From: Citrobacter freundii | Lineage (GTDB): Bacteria > Bacteroidota > Bacteroidia > Chitinophagales > Chitinophagaceae | NCBI GenBank assembly: GCA_003243445.1 | Contig: QFQQ01000048.1 | Span: forward strand, 1-48,995 | Direction of reading: 5' to 3' | Length of the DNA: 48,995 nt | Shown here: piece by piece, positions 24,651-33,613 of the stretch | How the letters are laid out: the number at the start of each line of letters is the position of its first letter | Numbering within the stretch: position 1 is the first letter of the stretch | Position numbers and translations under genes: made by a program | The notes under the pieces: generated by a model | What the model saw: the letters and a program-made list of their open reading frames with translations, nothing else | What the model was told of the DNA's origin: nothing | Databases searched by the model: none

Positions 24651-27600
24651 ATGATGAAACTTGAGCTGCTCGCTTCAGGGGAAACCACCATCCGGCCAAA
24701 AAGCAGGCGCCGTTTGCCCGGAATTTCTTTTCTTGCCGGTACATCCGTCAAAAATGCGCTACGTATTATGAAAATAACCGCCGTTCTGCTGCTGGCATTT
24801 ATCATGCAGGCAACTGCAAGGGGCTATGCACAAGGTATTACGCTTTCTGAAAAGAATGCATCGCTGGAAACGGTATTTAAGAAGATCACGAAGCAAACCG
24901 GTTATATTTTCTGGTATGAGAATAAACTGATCCGTGATGCCAAAAAAGTATCTATTGAAACAAAGAACGCCACACTGGATGCGGTCATGCGATCATGTCT
25001 TGACGACCAGCAACTGGAGTATTCCACTGTCGGCAACACCATCGTGATCCGCCGGAAAAAAGAATCGGCAGATAACAACCAGCCCATTCCCGCGATCGAT
25101 CTGAGGGGCACCGTCACCGATGTAAATGGTCAACCCATCGCTTCCGTAACCGTTTCTGTAAAGAACAGCAATAAAGGCGTGAACACAAACGAAGCAGGGC
25201 AGTACTTACTCCGTGATGTGAAGGAAACTGATGTGCTCGTGTTCTCATCCGTTGGCTATACCACGCAGGAAGTGGCCGTGAATGGACGTGCAGTGATCGA
25301 TATACAACTGGCCATCGCCATCAGTTCGCTGGATGAAGCGGTGGTGATCGCGTATGGAAAAACATCCCGTCGCTTGAATACAGGTTCTGTAGCCAGCGTT
25401 ACAAGCAAAGAGATCGAAAGCCAGCCTGTGGCTGATCCGCTTGCAGCGTTGCAGGGAAGGGTAGCGGGTTTGAATATCACCGCAACAAATGGTCTTCCGG
25501 GTTCCAGCCTGCAGGTGAGGCTGCGCGGGGAGAATTCATTGAACAATGGCAGTGATCCTTTATATATCATCGATGGTGTTCCGTTCATTTCCACACCATT
25601 GAACCAATTCAACGGTGCCAACGGCCAGCAAAGCCCGCTGGCAAGTATCAATCCAAATGACATTGAACGGATCGATGTGCTGAAAGATGCGGATGCAACA
25701 GCTATCTACGGATCAAGAGGCGCAAATGGTGTGATATTGATCACTACCAGGAAAGGTAAAACCGGAAAAGCGGTGACTGATTTCAATATCTATTCCGGAG
25801 TCAGTACGGTGAGCCGTAAGATAGACATGCTCAGCACCAGCGAGTATCTTGCGATGCGAAAGGAAGCCTTCGCGCTGGACGGCCAGACGCCCACTGCCAC
25901 CAATGCACCGGACCTGCTGATATGGGATCAGCAAACTCAGCACGACTGGCAGGATATGCTGGTGGGACAATCGGCGCATGTGACACAGGTGCAGGGAAGT
26001 ATTTCCGGTGGCAATGAAACAACACGGTTCCTGCTGAGCGGAACCTACCGGAATGAAGGAACTGTTCTGCCATCCGATCTTGGCTATAAACGCGGCTCCG
26101 TACATTTCAGTCTTGATCATAGTTCAAAAGACGGCCGTTTCAATATCACGTCTTCGATCAATTATTCCGCCGATAAGAACAATATCATTGCCACAGATAT
26201 CACACAATATTACAAGCTGGCGCCGAATATGCCGGTCTATAATGATGACGGCAGTTATTACTGGTTCAGCACTGTTTCCAATCCATTGGCGTACCTGCAC
26301 AGCAGTTTTGAAACAAAGACCAATAATCTTGTTGCCAATGCTGTATTGCGTTACACGATCCTGCCGGGTTTGAATATCAGGACGAACCTGGGTTATACCA
26401 AAACGGATTTTACGCAAACATCTACTTTGCCTAAAGTAACCTTCAATCCGGATAATTACGCGGGCAGCATGGCCCGCTATGGCTTCTCTGATGTGTCTTC
26501 TTATATCGTAGAGCCTCAGGCTGATTATTCACTGAAGTTTGGTGCAAACAATCTGCAATTGCTTGCCGGTGCAAGCTGGCAGCAGAACCTGAGCGAAGGT
26601 CATTCATTGTCCGGCTCAGGTTATTCGAGCGATGCTTTACTGAAGAACATGAAAGATGCGTCCGCGCTGGCAGTGGATAATTATAATTACGCGAAATACC
26701 GTTACCAGTCTGTGTTCGGCCGTGCTACATACAACTGGGATCAGAAGTATCTGCTGAATGCGACCTTCCGCCGTGACGGTTCTTCTAGATTTGGTCCGGA
26801 TAAACGCTTTGGTAATTTCGGTTCTATCGGTGCCGGCTGGATCTTCTCTTCCGAAGATTTTGTAACGCGTGCATTGCCGTTCCTGAGTTTTGGTAAACTG
26901 AGGGCAAGCTATGGTACAACGGGGAATGATCAGATCGGTGATTATGCTTACCTGGATAGCTGGAGCTCTGTGAATTTTCCTTATGGCGGCGGCAATGGTT
27001 TGTACCCGACAAGACTGGCAAATGGGGAATACGGATGGGAAACAAACCGAAAGATGGAAGCTGCGATCGAACTGGGCTTTCTTAAAAATGCGATCCTGTT
27101 CAACGTGAATTATTACAATAACCGTTCAGGTAATCAACTGATACAGTATTCTCTTTCCTCTCAATCCGGTTTTGATTCTTATATCGCCAATCTTCCGGCC
27201 AAAGTGCAGAACCAGGGCTGGGAGTTTGAGTTGAATACGACGAATATAAAGAGCAAACATTTCAGCTGGACTACTTCCGCCAATCTTTCCATCATCTCAA
27301 ACAAACTGCTGGAATATCCTGATCTTGAAGAATCGGTGGATGCATCCCGTTATGTGATCGGTCAATCGATCCGTATCATCAAGGGATATCAGTTCACGGG
27401 AGTGAACAGCCAGACCGGTATTGCTCAATTCGCAGATATTGATAAGGACGGCGCGATCACGGAATCAGGTGATTTTGTAATACTGGGAAATACAATGCCG
27501 AAGTTCTTTGGTGGTCTGCAGAACATTTTTACGTATAAGAAATGGCAGTTGGATTTCCTGTTCCAGTTCGTAAAACAGGATGGCCCAACGATCGATTATG

Positions 27601-28031
27601 GAGCGCAGGCATCTGTGTATGGTACGCTGGCAAACCAGACGAAGAAGCTGGAAGATCGCTGGAGACAACCGGGTGATGTCACCAGCATTCCACGTCCATC
27701 GGCCACTGCTTCCAATGCAGCATACCTCTCGCTGAATGATCAGTACCGTTATTCAAGTGCTGTATGGGGAGATGCATCATTTATCCGCCTGAAGAATATT
27801 TCATTGCGGTATGATCTATCCAGCCTTACACGCCGCTGGAAGATCGATAACAGCAGTATTTATTTCCAGGCGCAGAACCTGTTGACCATTACACATTATG
27901 ATGGATTTGATCCGGAGACAAAAGGGTTTGACCGCACAAATATTTCAGAAGTGCTTCCCTTTGGTACGATCCGTCCGGCAGTGGTGCCAACGCTGAGCAC
28001 ATTTACGCTTGGCTTGCGGTTCTCACTTTAA
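24651..28031 (+). CDS. SusC/RagA-family TonB-dependent receptor with STN domain
   Basis: The 1126-residue protein has a 40-residue basic leader before its signal sequence (IMKITAVLLLAFIMQ...GYAQ), a common arrangement in this group. An STN signalling domain follows (LSEKNASLETVFKKITKQTGY, about 66-135). Next is a carboxypeptidase-regulatory-like beta-sandwich (IDLRGTVTDVNGQPI, about 149-232), then a plug with DEAVVIAYG, QGRVAGLNI, IDGVPF and AIYGSRGANGVILITTRKG. The outer-membrane barrel ends in LGLRFSL. The STN domain contacts FecR, so import is coupled to gene activation. With SusD it imports an unknown ligand across the outer membrane. An alternative ATG lies at 24654. Confidence 0.95.
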   Translation: MMKLELLASGETTIRPKSRRRLPGISFLAGTSVKNALRIMKITAVLLLAFIMQATARGYAQGITLSEKNASLETVFKKITKQTGYIFWYENKLIRDAKKVSIETKNATLDAVMRSCLDDQQLEYSTVGNTIVIRRKKESADNNQPIPAIDLRGTVTDVNGQPIASVTVSVKNSNKGVNTNEAGQYLLRDVKETDVLVFSSVGYTTQEVAVNGRAVIDIQLAIAISSLDEAVVIAYGKTSRRLNTGSVASVTSKEIESQPVADPLAALQGRVAGLNITATNGLPGSSLQVRLRGENSLNNGSDPLYIIDGVPFISTPLNQFNGANGQQSPLASINPNDIERIDVLKDADATAIYGSRGANGVILITTRKGKTGKAVTDFNIYSGVSTVSRKIDMLSTSEYLAMRKEAFALDGQTPTATNAPDLLIWDQQTQHDWQDMLVGQSAHVTQVQGSISGGNETTRFLLSGTYRNEGTVLPSDLGYKRGSVHFSLDHSSKDGRFNITSSINYSADKNNIIATDITQYYKLAPNMPVYNDDGSYYWFSTVSNPLAYLHSSFETKTNNLVANAVLRYTILPGLNIRTNLGYTKTDFTQTSTLPKVTFNPDNYAGSMARYGFSDVSSYIVEPQADYSLKFGANNLQLLAGASWQQNLSEGHSLSGSGYSSDALLKNMKDASALAVDNYNYAKYRYQSVFGRATYNWDQKYLLNATFRRDGSSRFGPDKRFGNFGSIGAGWIFSSEDFVTRALPFLSFGKLRASYGTTGNDQIGDYAYLDSWSSVNFPYGGGNGLYPTRLANGEYGWETNRKMEAAIELGFLKNAILFNVNYYNNRSGNQLIQYSLSSQSGFDSYIANLPAKVQNQGWEFELNTTNIKSKHFSWTTSANLSIISNKLLEYPDLEESVDASRYVIGQSIRIIKGYQFTGVNSQTGIAQFADIDKDGAITESGDFVILGNTMPKFFGGLQNIFTYKKWQLDFLFQFVKQDGPTIDYGAQASVYGTLANQTKKLEDRWRQPGDVTSIPRPSATASNAAYLSLNDQYRYSSAVWGDASFIRLKNISLRYDLSSLTRRWKIDNSSIYFQAQNLLTITHYDGFDPETKGFDRTNISEVLPFGTIRPAVVPTLSTFTLGLRFSL

Positions 28032-28059
28032 TTCATCATTCAACCTTAAAAGAACAGTT

Positions 28060-29442
28060 ATGAAAAAGATATTCCGATATATATTACCCGTTGCAGCAAC
28101 GCTGATGTTCGCCTCCTGCAAAAAGTATGTGGACGTCCCGCCGCCACAGGATCAGCTGCCTGCGGAAGCTGCGTTTACCAGTGATGAAACGGCAACGGCC
28201 ACAATGGTCGGCCTTTACAGCGATATGAATGGCTATAACTATTCATTTGCCAACGTGCTTGCATCATTCATGCCGGCGATGTCTGCGGATGAATTTTATT
28301 CAGCATTCACTTCTTTCGACGCGTTCAAACTTAACAGCCTCACTCCGGATAATTCGTATGTCAATACGCTTTGGAATCAGCCGTATGCTTATATCTATCA
28401 TGTGAATGCTGTATATGAAGGGGTGACTGCATCAAATTCGTTATCGGCTCCGGTAAAAGCACAATTGCTGGGCGAAGCGAGATTTATGCGTGCGTTCTTT
28501 TATTTTTACCTGGTCAATTATTTCGGAGATGTGCCTTTGGTGTTGAATACAGATGCCAAAACAAATACAAGCCTGCCGCGTGCGGCAACGTCCGAGGTAT
28601 ATGCAACAATTGAAAGCGACCTGCTGGAGGCCGTTGATAAACTGCAGAATGACTATCAGAGTTCAGAAAGGATCCGTCCCAATAAAGCTGCGGCAAAAGC
28701 CTTGCTTGCACGCGTGTATCTGTATGAACAGAAATGGAGCCAGGCGGAAACTACGGCAAGCGAAGTGATTGGTGACAGCCGTTATGGTTTGCCAACTGAT
28801 CTTACCAGGGTTTTTTTACGTACCAGCAATGAAGCGATCTTTCAACTGGCCGCAGTGAATACTGTTACGGGAGCGGGAGGGATGAACACCTGGGAGGGTT
28901 ACAATATCGTTCCTGCCTCAGCTACTGCGCGCAGTTATTATGTAATTTTTGATCAATTGAGAGATGCGTTTGAAACCGGTGACCTGCGCAAGGCGAACTG
29001 GACGAGAGCTTATGTGCTGAGTGGCAATACACTTTATTGTCCTTTCAAATACCGCAACAGGCTGATCAACCCGGTAGTTGAGTATACAATGGTGCTGCGG
29101 TTGGGTGAACAGTATCTGATCAGGGCGGAAGCGAGAGCCCAACAGAATAAGCTTTCAGCTGCGACCGACGACCTGGAGGTGATCCGCGCACGTGCCGGTC
29201 TTGGTCAGTTGAATGATAATCTGAGCAAGGACGAGGTACTAACGGCAGTGGAACAGGAGCGGAGAGTGGAGCTGTTTTCTGAATGGGGGCATCGCTGGTT
29301 TGATCTGAAAAGAACCGGGAGGGCAACAGCTTTGCTGGCACCAATGAAAACAGCATGGCAGCCGACGGATGTATTGTATCCGATCCCTGTCGCGGCAATG
29401 CGGACAAATCCGAATCTGAAACAGAATGATGGGTATAACTAA
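28060..29442 (+). CDS. SusD/RagB-family nutrient-binding lipoprotein
   Basis: The 460-residue protein starts at ATG 28060, 28 bases after the susC stop, with a lipoprotein signal (MKKIFRYILPVAATLMFASC). The mature part shows the SusD pattern: the VDVPPPQDQLPAEAAF lead, LWNQPYAYIYHVNAVYEGV, LGEARFMRAFFYFYLVNYFGDVPLV (tetratricopeptide helices), PNKAAAKALLARVYLYEQKW, then RRVELFSEWGHRWFDLKRTG near the end. That last stretch is the family's most conserved. It caps the SusC barrel on the cell surface and binds the ligand. No polysaccharide-active enzyme lies nearby, so the ligand may be a peptide, a small glycan or a non-sugar. Confidence 0.95.
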   Translation: MKKIFRYILPVAATLMFASCKKYVDVPPPQDQLPAEAAFTSDETATATMVGLYSDMNGYNYSFANVLASFMPAMSADEFYSAFTSFDAFKLNSLTPDNSYVNTLWNQPYAYIYHVNAVYEGVTASNSLSAPVKAQLLGEARFMRAFFYFYLVNYFGDVPLVLNTDAKTNTSLPRAATSEVYATIESDLLEAVDKLQNDYQSSERIRPNKAAAKALLARVYLYEQKWSQAETTASEVIGDSRYGLPTDLTRVFLRTSNEAIFQLAAVNTVTGAGGMNTWEGYNIVPASATARSYYVIFDQLRDAFETGDLRKANWTRAYVLSGNTLYCPFKYRNRLINPVVEYTMVLRLGEQYLIRAEARAQQNKLSAATDDLEVIRARAGLGQLNDNLSKDEVLTAVEQERRVELFSEWGHRWFDLKRTGRATALLAPMKTAWQPTDVLYPIPVAAMRTNPNLKQNDGYN

Positions 29443-29461
29443 AAACTGACCGGCGTAGATC

Positions 29462-29662
29462 TCCCGCAGATTGCGCAGATTTGTTTTTACAATTAACGAA
29501 AATACCTGTGCTTTTGAATCTTCCAATATTGGTATCCGCAGATTCCGCTGATTATATCCTGATATTAGATGCTCATCTGCGAAATCTGCGGAATCAGTTA
29601 TGGTACCGTTCATTTAAAAAGAAACATTTCAACTATTATAAAAATAAATCAGCGTAATCTGC
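29462..29662. repeat. cluster of CCGCAGATT(T/C)CGCAGAT-type repeats
   Basis: Four variants of the dispersed repeat lie in the 252-base gap between the susD and TlpA-like genes (about 29463-29482, 29535-29551, 29573-29591 and 29648-29664), in both orientations. Facing copies could form hairpins in the transcript between the two genes. No gene lies here. Confidence 0.6.
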
Positions 29663-29694
29663 GGGAACAATACGCCCAACATTAAATAAACAAC

Positions 29695-31626
29695 ATGAAC
29701 AAGAAAATCGCTCTTCTCTTATCACTTGCTTTTGTGTATGGATGCTCATTCGCACAGGACACCCGTTTAACGATGACACCTGCATTTCCGCAACACGGCG
29801 ATACAGTGAAGATCGTTTATCATCCATCAAAAGATGCAAGCGGGGTGGCGCAGCAGCAACAAAATATCCAGCTTGTTTTCAGCTATTCCAACTTTTATGA
29901 ATTGCCCGGTAAAATAGCCATGGAGAAGAAAGGTGATGATTGGTATACTGCAATAGTGATTCCTCACTATGGCGTATATGCCACGTTTTACCTGCAAAAT
30001 GGCGAATGGACAGACAAACCATCCGCCACCACTCACTATCCGGTCATCGTATACGATAATAAAAAACAGCGGGTCGAGAACAGCTATTTGTATAATGGCT
30101 ACAGTCTTTCCGCCCAAATGGGTAAGGCTCCCGGCGTGAAGGCTGCGCAAAAAGCGATGTATGAAGAAGAACTGAAACATTTCCCGGATAATTATGAAGC
30201 AAAGCTCCGCTTGCTGGCTACTTCACTGAATGCGGGACTTACACCACAGGAAGAACAGGAAGCGCTGCGGAAAGGAAATGAAGTGATCGCAAAGCGGTTT
30301 TACTCTGATCCATACAAGATGGGTAATATCAACAAGGTGACGATGGGTTACCTGATCATGGGTGAGAATGACCGGTTGGATTCTATCAGAAATGTGATCG
30401 TGGAGAAATATCCCAAAGGATCTGCCGGAATAGAACTGCGTTCTTCACACATTGCACAACTTGAAGAGGATGATGAACGCCTGAAAGAAACGCTGGCATT
30501 GCTGAAAGAAAAAACAGCTGCAAACCAGGATGCATTTTCGGATGTGCACGAATCCTTGTTCGAACTGTATGCAAAAAAAGGACAGGCGCAGATGGCTTTG
30601 CAACAGGCTCGCGTGATGCTGGCCATGCAGCAGAAACAAAAAAGTCCGTATGTACCGGTTTATTATAAACAGATCGCGCAGACCCTGCTTGATCGTGATC
30701 TGGCGCTCGATTCAGCGCATGTATATGCATCAAAAGCGCTGGCAATGGCTGACCGTTTTCCCATGGGCATCATCCGCTATTTTCCGGAGACAGGTTATCT
30801 TCCTTCATTTATTGCGCCGAAGGAGCGGGAAGCGGGAACAAAGAAATCATCCGCAAATATGTTGTCATTGCTGGCGTTGATCGAACAAAAGCAGGGGAAG
30901 AAAGTAGTCGCGGAGCAGACAATGAGTAAAGCACTTGCGCTTTCCAAAGACGACGAGACATTGAAACGCGCGATCGTGTTCTACGAGAAAGCAAACAGCA
31001 AACCGGAAGCTGCCGGCGCCGCCTGGGCGATCCTGTTGCAAATGCCCAATGATACAATGGCGTTGAATGCCTACCGCCGTACGGAAGACACGAAACAATT
31101 GCCTGCTAAAATGCAACAGCTTGATTCCATCTGGACGATCAAAATGCGTGCTTCACTGAACAGCGAACGCCTCAATAAAAAAGCACCGGTGCTCGAAGGA
31201 TTGCTGACCATGGATGGCAAGCCGGTTGATGCGGCCAGTCTGCAAAATAAGATCGTTATACTCAACTTCTGGGCTACCTGGTGTGTACCGTGCATGGAGG
31301 AAATGCCTTACATGCAGAAAGTATACACGCAGTATAAATCCAACCCTGATGTGGTTTTCCTGGTGACCAATTCCGCTGCGCGCAACACACTGGAAGATGC
31401 ACAGAAATGGGCAGCAAAAAAGAAATATGATTTCCCGGTTTACTTTGCATCTGAACCCAGACTGACAGAGAATCTCGGATTTCAGTTGATACCCGCCACC
31501 TTTATCATCGACACAAAAGGAGCGATCCAGTTCCGTATGATCGGATTCGAAGGAGCAACGATCGAAAAGAAACTGAGCGTGGCGATTGAGATGTTGTTGG
31601 GGGATGGTAGGAGGGAGAGGGGGTAA
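29695..31626 (+). CDS. exported TPR-like / TlpA thioredoxin fusion
   Basis: The 643-residue protein has a signal peptide ending in CSFAQD. An N-terminal beta-sandwich follows (about 20-150, TMTPAFPQHGDTVKIVYHPS). The middle is helical and repeat-like (about 160-480; KAMYEEELKHFPDNYEAKLRLLA, ALQQARVMLAMQQKQK). The C-terminal thioredoxin-like domain has WATWCVPCMEEMP, with redox cysteines C530 and C533, and a cis-proline loop QLIPATFIID. It acts in the periplasm. TlpA-type proteins often trail susC/susD pairs in Chitinophagaceae, which supports cotranscription. Redox maintenance or folding of locus proteins is the likely role. Confidence 0.85.
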   Translation: MNKKIALLLSLAFVYGCSFAQDTRLTMTPAFPQHGDTVKIVYHPSKDASGVAQQQQNIQLVFSYSNFYELPGKIAMEKKGDDWYTAIVIPHYGVYATFYLQNGEWTDKPSATTHYPVIVYDNKKQRVENSYLYNGYSLSAQMGKAPGVKAAQKAMYEEELKHFPDNYEAKLRLLATSLNAGLTPQEEQEALRKGNEVIAKRFYSDPYKMGNINKVTMGYLIMGENDRLDSIRNVIVEKYPKGSAGIELRSSHIAQLEEDDERLKETLALLKEKTAANQDAFSDVHESLFELYAKKGQAQMALQQARVMLAMQQKQKSPYVPVYYKQIAQTLLDRDLALDSAHVYASKALAMADRFPMGIIRYFPETGYLPSFIAPKEREAGTKKSSANMLSLLALIEQKQGKKVVAEQTMSKALALSKDDETLKRAIVFYEKANSKPEAAGAAWAILLQMPNDTMALNAYRRTEDTKQLPAKMQQLDSIWTIKMRASLNSERLNKKAPVLEGLLTMDGKPVDAASLQNKIVILNFWATWCVPCMEEMPYMQKVYTQYKSNPDVVFLVTNSAARNTLEDAQKWAAKKKYDFPVYFASEPRLTENLGFQLIPATFIIDTKGAIQFRMIGFEGATIEKKLSVAIEMLLGDGRRERG

Positions 31627-31629
31627 AAA

Positions 31630-31893
31630 GTTCCAGAGGTTCCAGGGGTTTCAGAAGTTTGAGAGGTTTGATAGGTTCCAGAGGTTCCAGGAGTTCAAGA
31701 GGTTTCAGAGGTTGCTGCCGCGATTTGAATAAGCTGAATAGATTTGAAACACTTGGGGGTGCGACCCGTTAACAACTGTTGGACACGTCCCGTAAATACC
31801 GGGATTTTCAAATCGCGGTAGCAACCTCTGGAACCTCTTAAACTCCTGGAACCTCTGGAACTTCTGAAACCTTTGAAACCTCTCAAACCCTCT
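31630..31893. repeat. large inverted repeat of AACCTCTGRA units
   Basis: Arms at 31673-31729 and 31807-31863 are reverse complements at 53 of 57 positions. Both extend outward through further 10-base units (GAGGTTCCA, GAGGTTTCA and variants) to nearly the whole intergenic region. The inner ends are AGGTTGCTGCCGCGATTTGAA and its complement. The 77-base loop contains CCCGTAAATACCGGG, a small palindrome. It lies exactly between two convergent genes and could act as a two-way terminator or form a long RNA hairpin. Confidence 0.8.
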
Positions 31894-31894
31894 G

Positions 31895-32689
31895 CTAGCT
31901 CACCACCGGCAACGATCCACCGTCAATCGCATAGATCGTTCCTGTAAGATAGCTTGCGGCAGGTGATACCAGGTAGTGGACCAGTGAAGCGACTTCTTCG
32001 GGTTCGGCCATTCGGCCCATGGGAATGCCGCCGGTCTGCCCCAGCAACTGCGTAAGCGCGTCTTCTACTTTGATCTTTTGAGCTGATGCATAATCTTCGA
32101 TGAATTTTTCCATCGGAGGCGTTTTGGTGGCGCCGGGAGAGACGGTCAGCACACGAACACCTTTGCCTGCAAGTTCTGTTGCCAATGCTTTGCTGTAGCT
32201 GTTCAATGCTGCTTTTGACACTGCATAGGCCATGTTGAGATTCCATAATGCCTGTTTTCCGGCAACAGATGAAATATGAATGATCACACCGCCTTTTCGC
32301 TCAATCATGGCCGGGAGCAATTCCCGGTCGAGGCGGATCGCAGCGATCAGGTTCAGTTGCAATTCATCTTCCCAGTGTTTATCGGTCAGCGTGCTGAAGC
32401 CTCCACCGGGTGTGGTCAATCCTCCAACATTGTTGATCAGTATGTCCACTCCGCCAAATTGCTCATTGATCTCCCTGCTAAGTGCTGCCGCATGTTGTGG
32501 GTTGGTCAGATCTGCTGCTATAAAATGGTGATGGCTTTCTGTTGCCGGTTTATTTCTTGCAGAGACGATCACCTGTGCTCCGGCCTGCGATAATTCATCC
32601 GCAATGGCCCTGCCTATGCCTTTTGTGCCTCCCGTTACCAATGCTGTTTTTCCTGTAAGGTCCGTGTTGAAAATTGATCTGGTTTGCAT
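31895..32689 (-). CDS. SDR-family NAD(P)-dependent oxidoreductase
   Basis: The 264-residue protein is a classical short-chain dehydrogenase. The cofactor loop is TGGTKGIG (19-26), NNVGG (87-91) replaces the usual NNAG, and the catalytic residues are S140/S141 with Y155 and K159 (YAVSKAAL). The end GTIYAIDGGSLPVV is the standard final strand. The usual substrate is a small alcohol or carbonyl compound, not identifiable here. It lies 96 bases downstream of the tetR-like gene, on the same strand. Two operator-like repeats fill the gap (32706-32727 and 32750-32771), so it is likely the direct target of that repressor. Confidence 0.92.
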   Translation of the reverse strand: MQTRSIFNTDLTGKTALVTGGTKGIGRAIADELSQAGAQVIVSARNKPATESHHHFIAADLTNPQHAAALSREINEQFGGVDILINNVGGLTTPGGGFSTLTDKHWEDELQLNLIAAIRLDRELLPAMIERKGGVIIHISSVAGKQALWNLNMAYAVSKAALNSYSKALATELAGKGVRVLTVSPGATKTPPMEKFIEDYASAQKIKVEDALTQLLGQTGGIPMGRMAEPEEVASLVHYLVSPAASYLTGTIYAIDGGSLPVVS

Positions 32690-32705
32690 GTTGTTTTATT
32701 TATAA

Positions 32706-32727
32706 TTCTGAAATGATTGTTTCAAAA
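32706..32727. promoter_or_regulatory. TetR operator-like site 1
   Basis: The palindrome TGAAAtgattgTTTCA is set in TTC...AAAA and lies 17 bases before the SDR start codon. It matches two other sites (32750-32771 and 33395-33416) that flank the adjacent tetR-like gene. Confidence 0.6.
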
Positions 32728-32749
32728 AAGATCGCATCTATAACTTTAA

Positions 32750-32771
32750 TTCTGTAGTGATTGTTTCAGAA
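32750..32771. promoter_or_regulatory. TetR operator-like site 2
   Basis: TTCTGTAGTGATTGTTTCAG shares TGATTGTTTCA with site 1 and begins exactly 44 bases away, about four helical turns, in the same orientation. Its left half is degenerate. It lies between the tetR-like stop codon and the SDR gene. Confidence 0.5.
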
Positions 32772-32785
32772 TTCAGTAAAAAAAT

Positions 32786-33364
32786 TTACTTGGCGAGTTG
32801 CCTGATAAAATATTGACCCATCTTTTTGATCTTTACGGGATCCTTGTGCAGTATGTAGGATTCGTACCAGCCGGTCCAGGTGCTGTTTAGAAAATCGGCG
32901 ATCAGTTCCGGATCTTCATCTTTTGCGATATCGCCTTCGTCCATGGCTTTTCTGATCAATAATGCGAGGAACTGGTAAGTGAATTCACTGTCTTCCTTCA
33001 GGATCTTTTTTACCCGTTTATCATTGTTGCCCACTTCAAAAGCTGCTTTGATGGCCATACAGCCCTGCTCATCGCCAGCGATCACATTCACGGCGTCATT
33101 CACAAAGTCGGTCAGGATCTTGAAAGCGGGTTTTTTACTGGATAAACGCCTTTTAAAATCTTCTTTTTTCAGGTCAGTGTAGCGTTTGATGCAGCGGACG
33201 TAGAGTTCGTTCTTATCACCGATGGTGTTGTACAGGCTGCTGCTGTTGATCTTCATGGCATCCGTCAGGTCGCGCAGGGACGTACCATTATAACCCTTCT
33301 CCCAGAAAACTTCCATCGCTTTCTGGATAGCATCATCTTCATCAAATTCTACGTTACGTGCCAT
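32786..33364 (-). CDS. TetR-family transcriptional regulator
   Basis: The 192-residue protein starts at ATG 33364. The longer frame reaching 33511 covers a promoter and operator and is not used. The N-terminal DNA-binding domain reads AIQKAMEVFWEKGYNGTSLRDLTDAMKINSSSLYNTIGDKNELYVRCI, the TetR helix-turn-helix with the conserved SLYxxxGDK turn. The C-terminal helical domain (AFKILTDFVNDAVNVIAG...GCMAIKAAFEVG) is the AcrR/NemR-like ligand part. A TATATTTG promoter box (33381-33388) and an operator-like palindrome (33395-33416) precede it, which points to autorepression. The likely inducer is a reactive or hydrophobic compound handled by the SDR. Confidence 0.9.
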   Translation of the reverse strand: MARNVEFDEDDAIQKAMEVFWEKGYNGTSLRDLTDAMKINSSSLYNTIGDKNELYVRCIKRYTDLKKEDFKRRLSSKKPAFKILTDFVNDAVNVIAGDEQGCMAIKAAFEVGNNDKRVKKILKEDSEFTYQFLALLIRKAMDEGDIAKDEDPELIADFLNSTWTGWYESYILHKDPVKIKKMGQYFIRQLAK

Positions 33365-33380
33365 GTTTGTGTTCCGGCAG

Positions 33381-33388
33381 CAAATATA
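33381..33388 (-). promoter_or_regulatory. -7 box (TATATTTG) of the tetR-like gene
   Basis: On the minus strand TATATTTG matches TAnnTTTG exactly, 17 bases before the start codon. The operator-like site begins six bases upstream of it, covering the -33 region. Confidence 0.6.
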
Positions 33389-33394
33389 AAGCAA

Positions 33395-33416
33395 TTTTGA
33401 AACAAACGATTCAGAA
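33395..33416. promoter_or_regulatory. TetR operator-like site 3
   Basis: TGAAACAAACGATTCA within TTTT...GAA is a palindrome with 4-bp outer arms (TGAA/TTCA). In reverse complement it aligns with site 1 apart from a few central bases. Overlap with the promoter of the tetR-like gene fits autoregulation. Confidence 0.55.
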
Positions 33417-33613
33417 AAAATATTGTTAACGGTTTCTGCGGGGAAACCGCAGGTATTAATGAATTCAATATTGATTCTGATAAGCTCCTGCGGATTTCGC
33501 AGATAATCCATTCATAGAAGCCGATCAGGGAAACCGGCGCAAGCCTGCTCAAACAGATCTGTGTCCGGTGATCATTTGAAAAGAGAGATTTTAATGGGGA
33601 AAAGATCTGGTTT

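Noticed and set aside
31630..31893. CRISPR-like array at the AACCTCTGRA units
   Set aside because: Units are about 10 bases with no spacers of constant length, no leader and no cas genes; the pattern is a simple inverted repeat.
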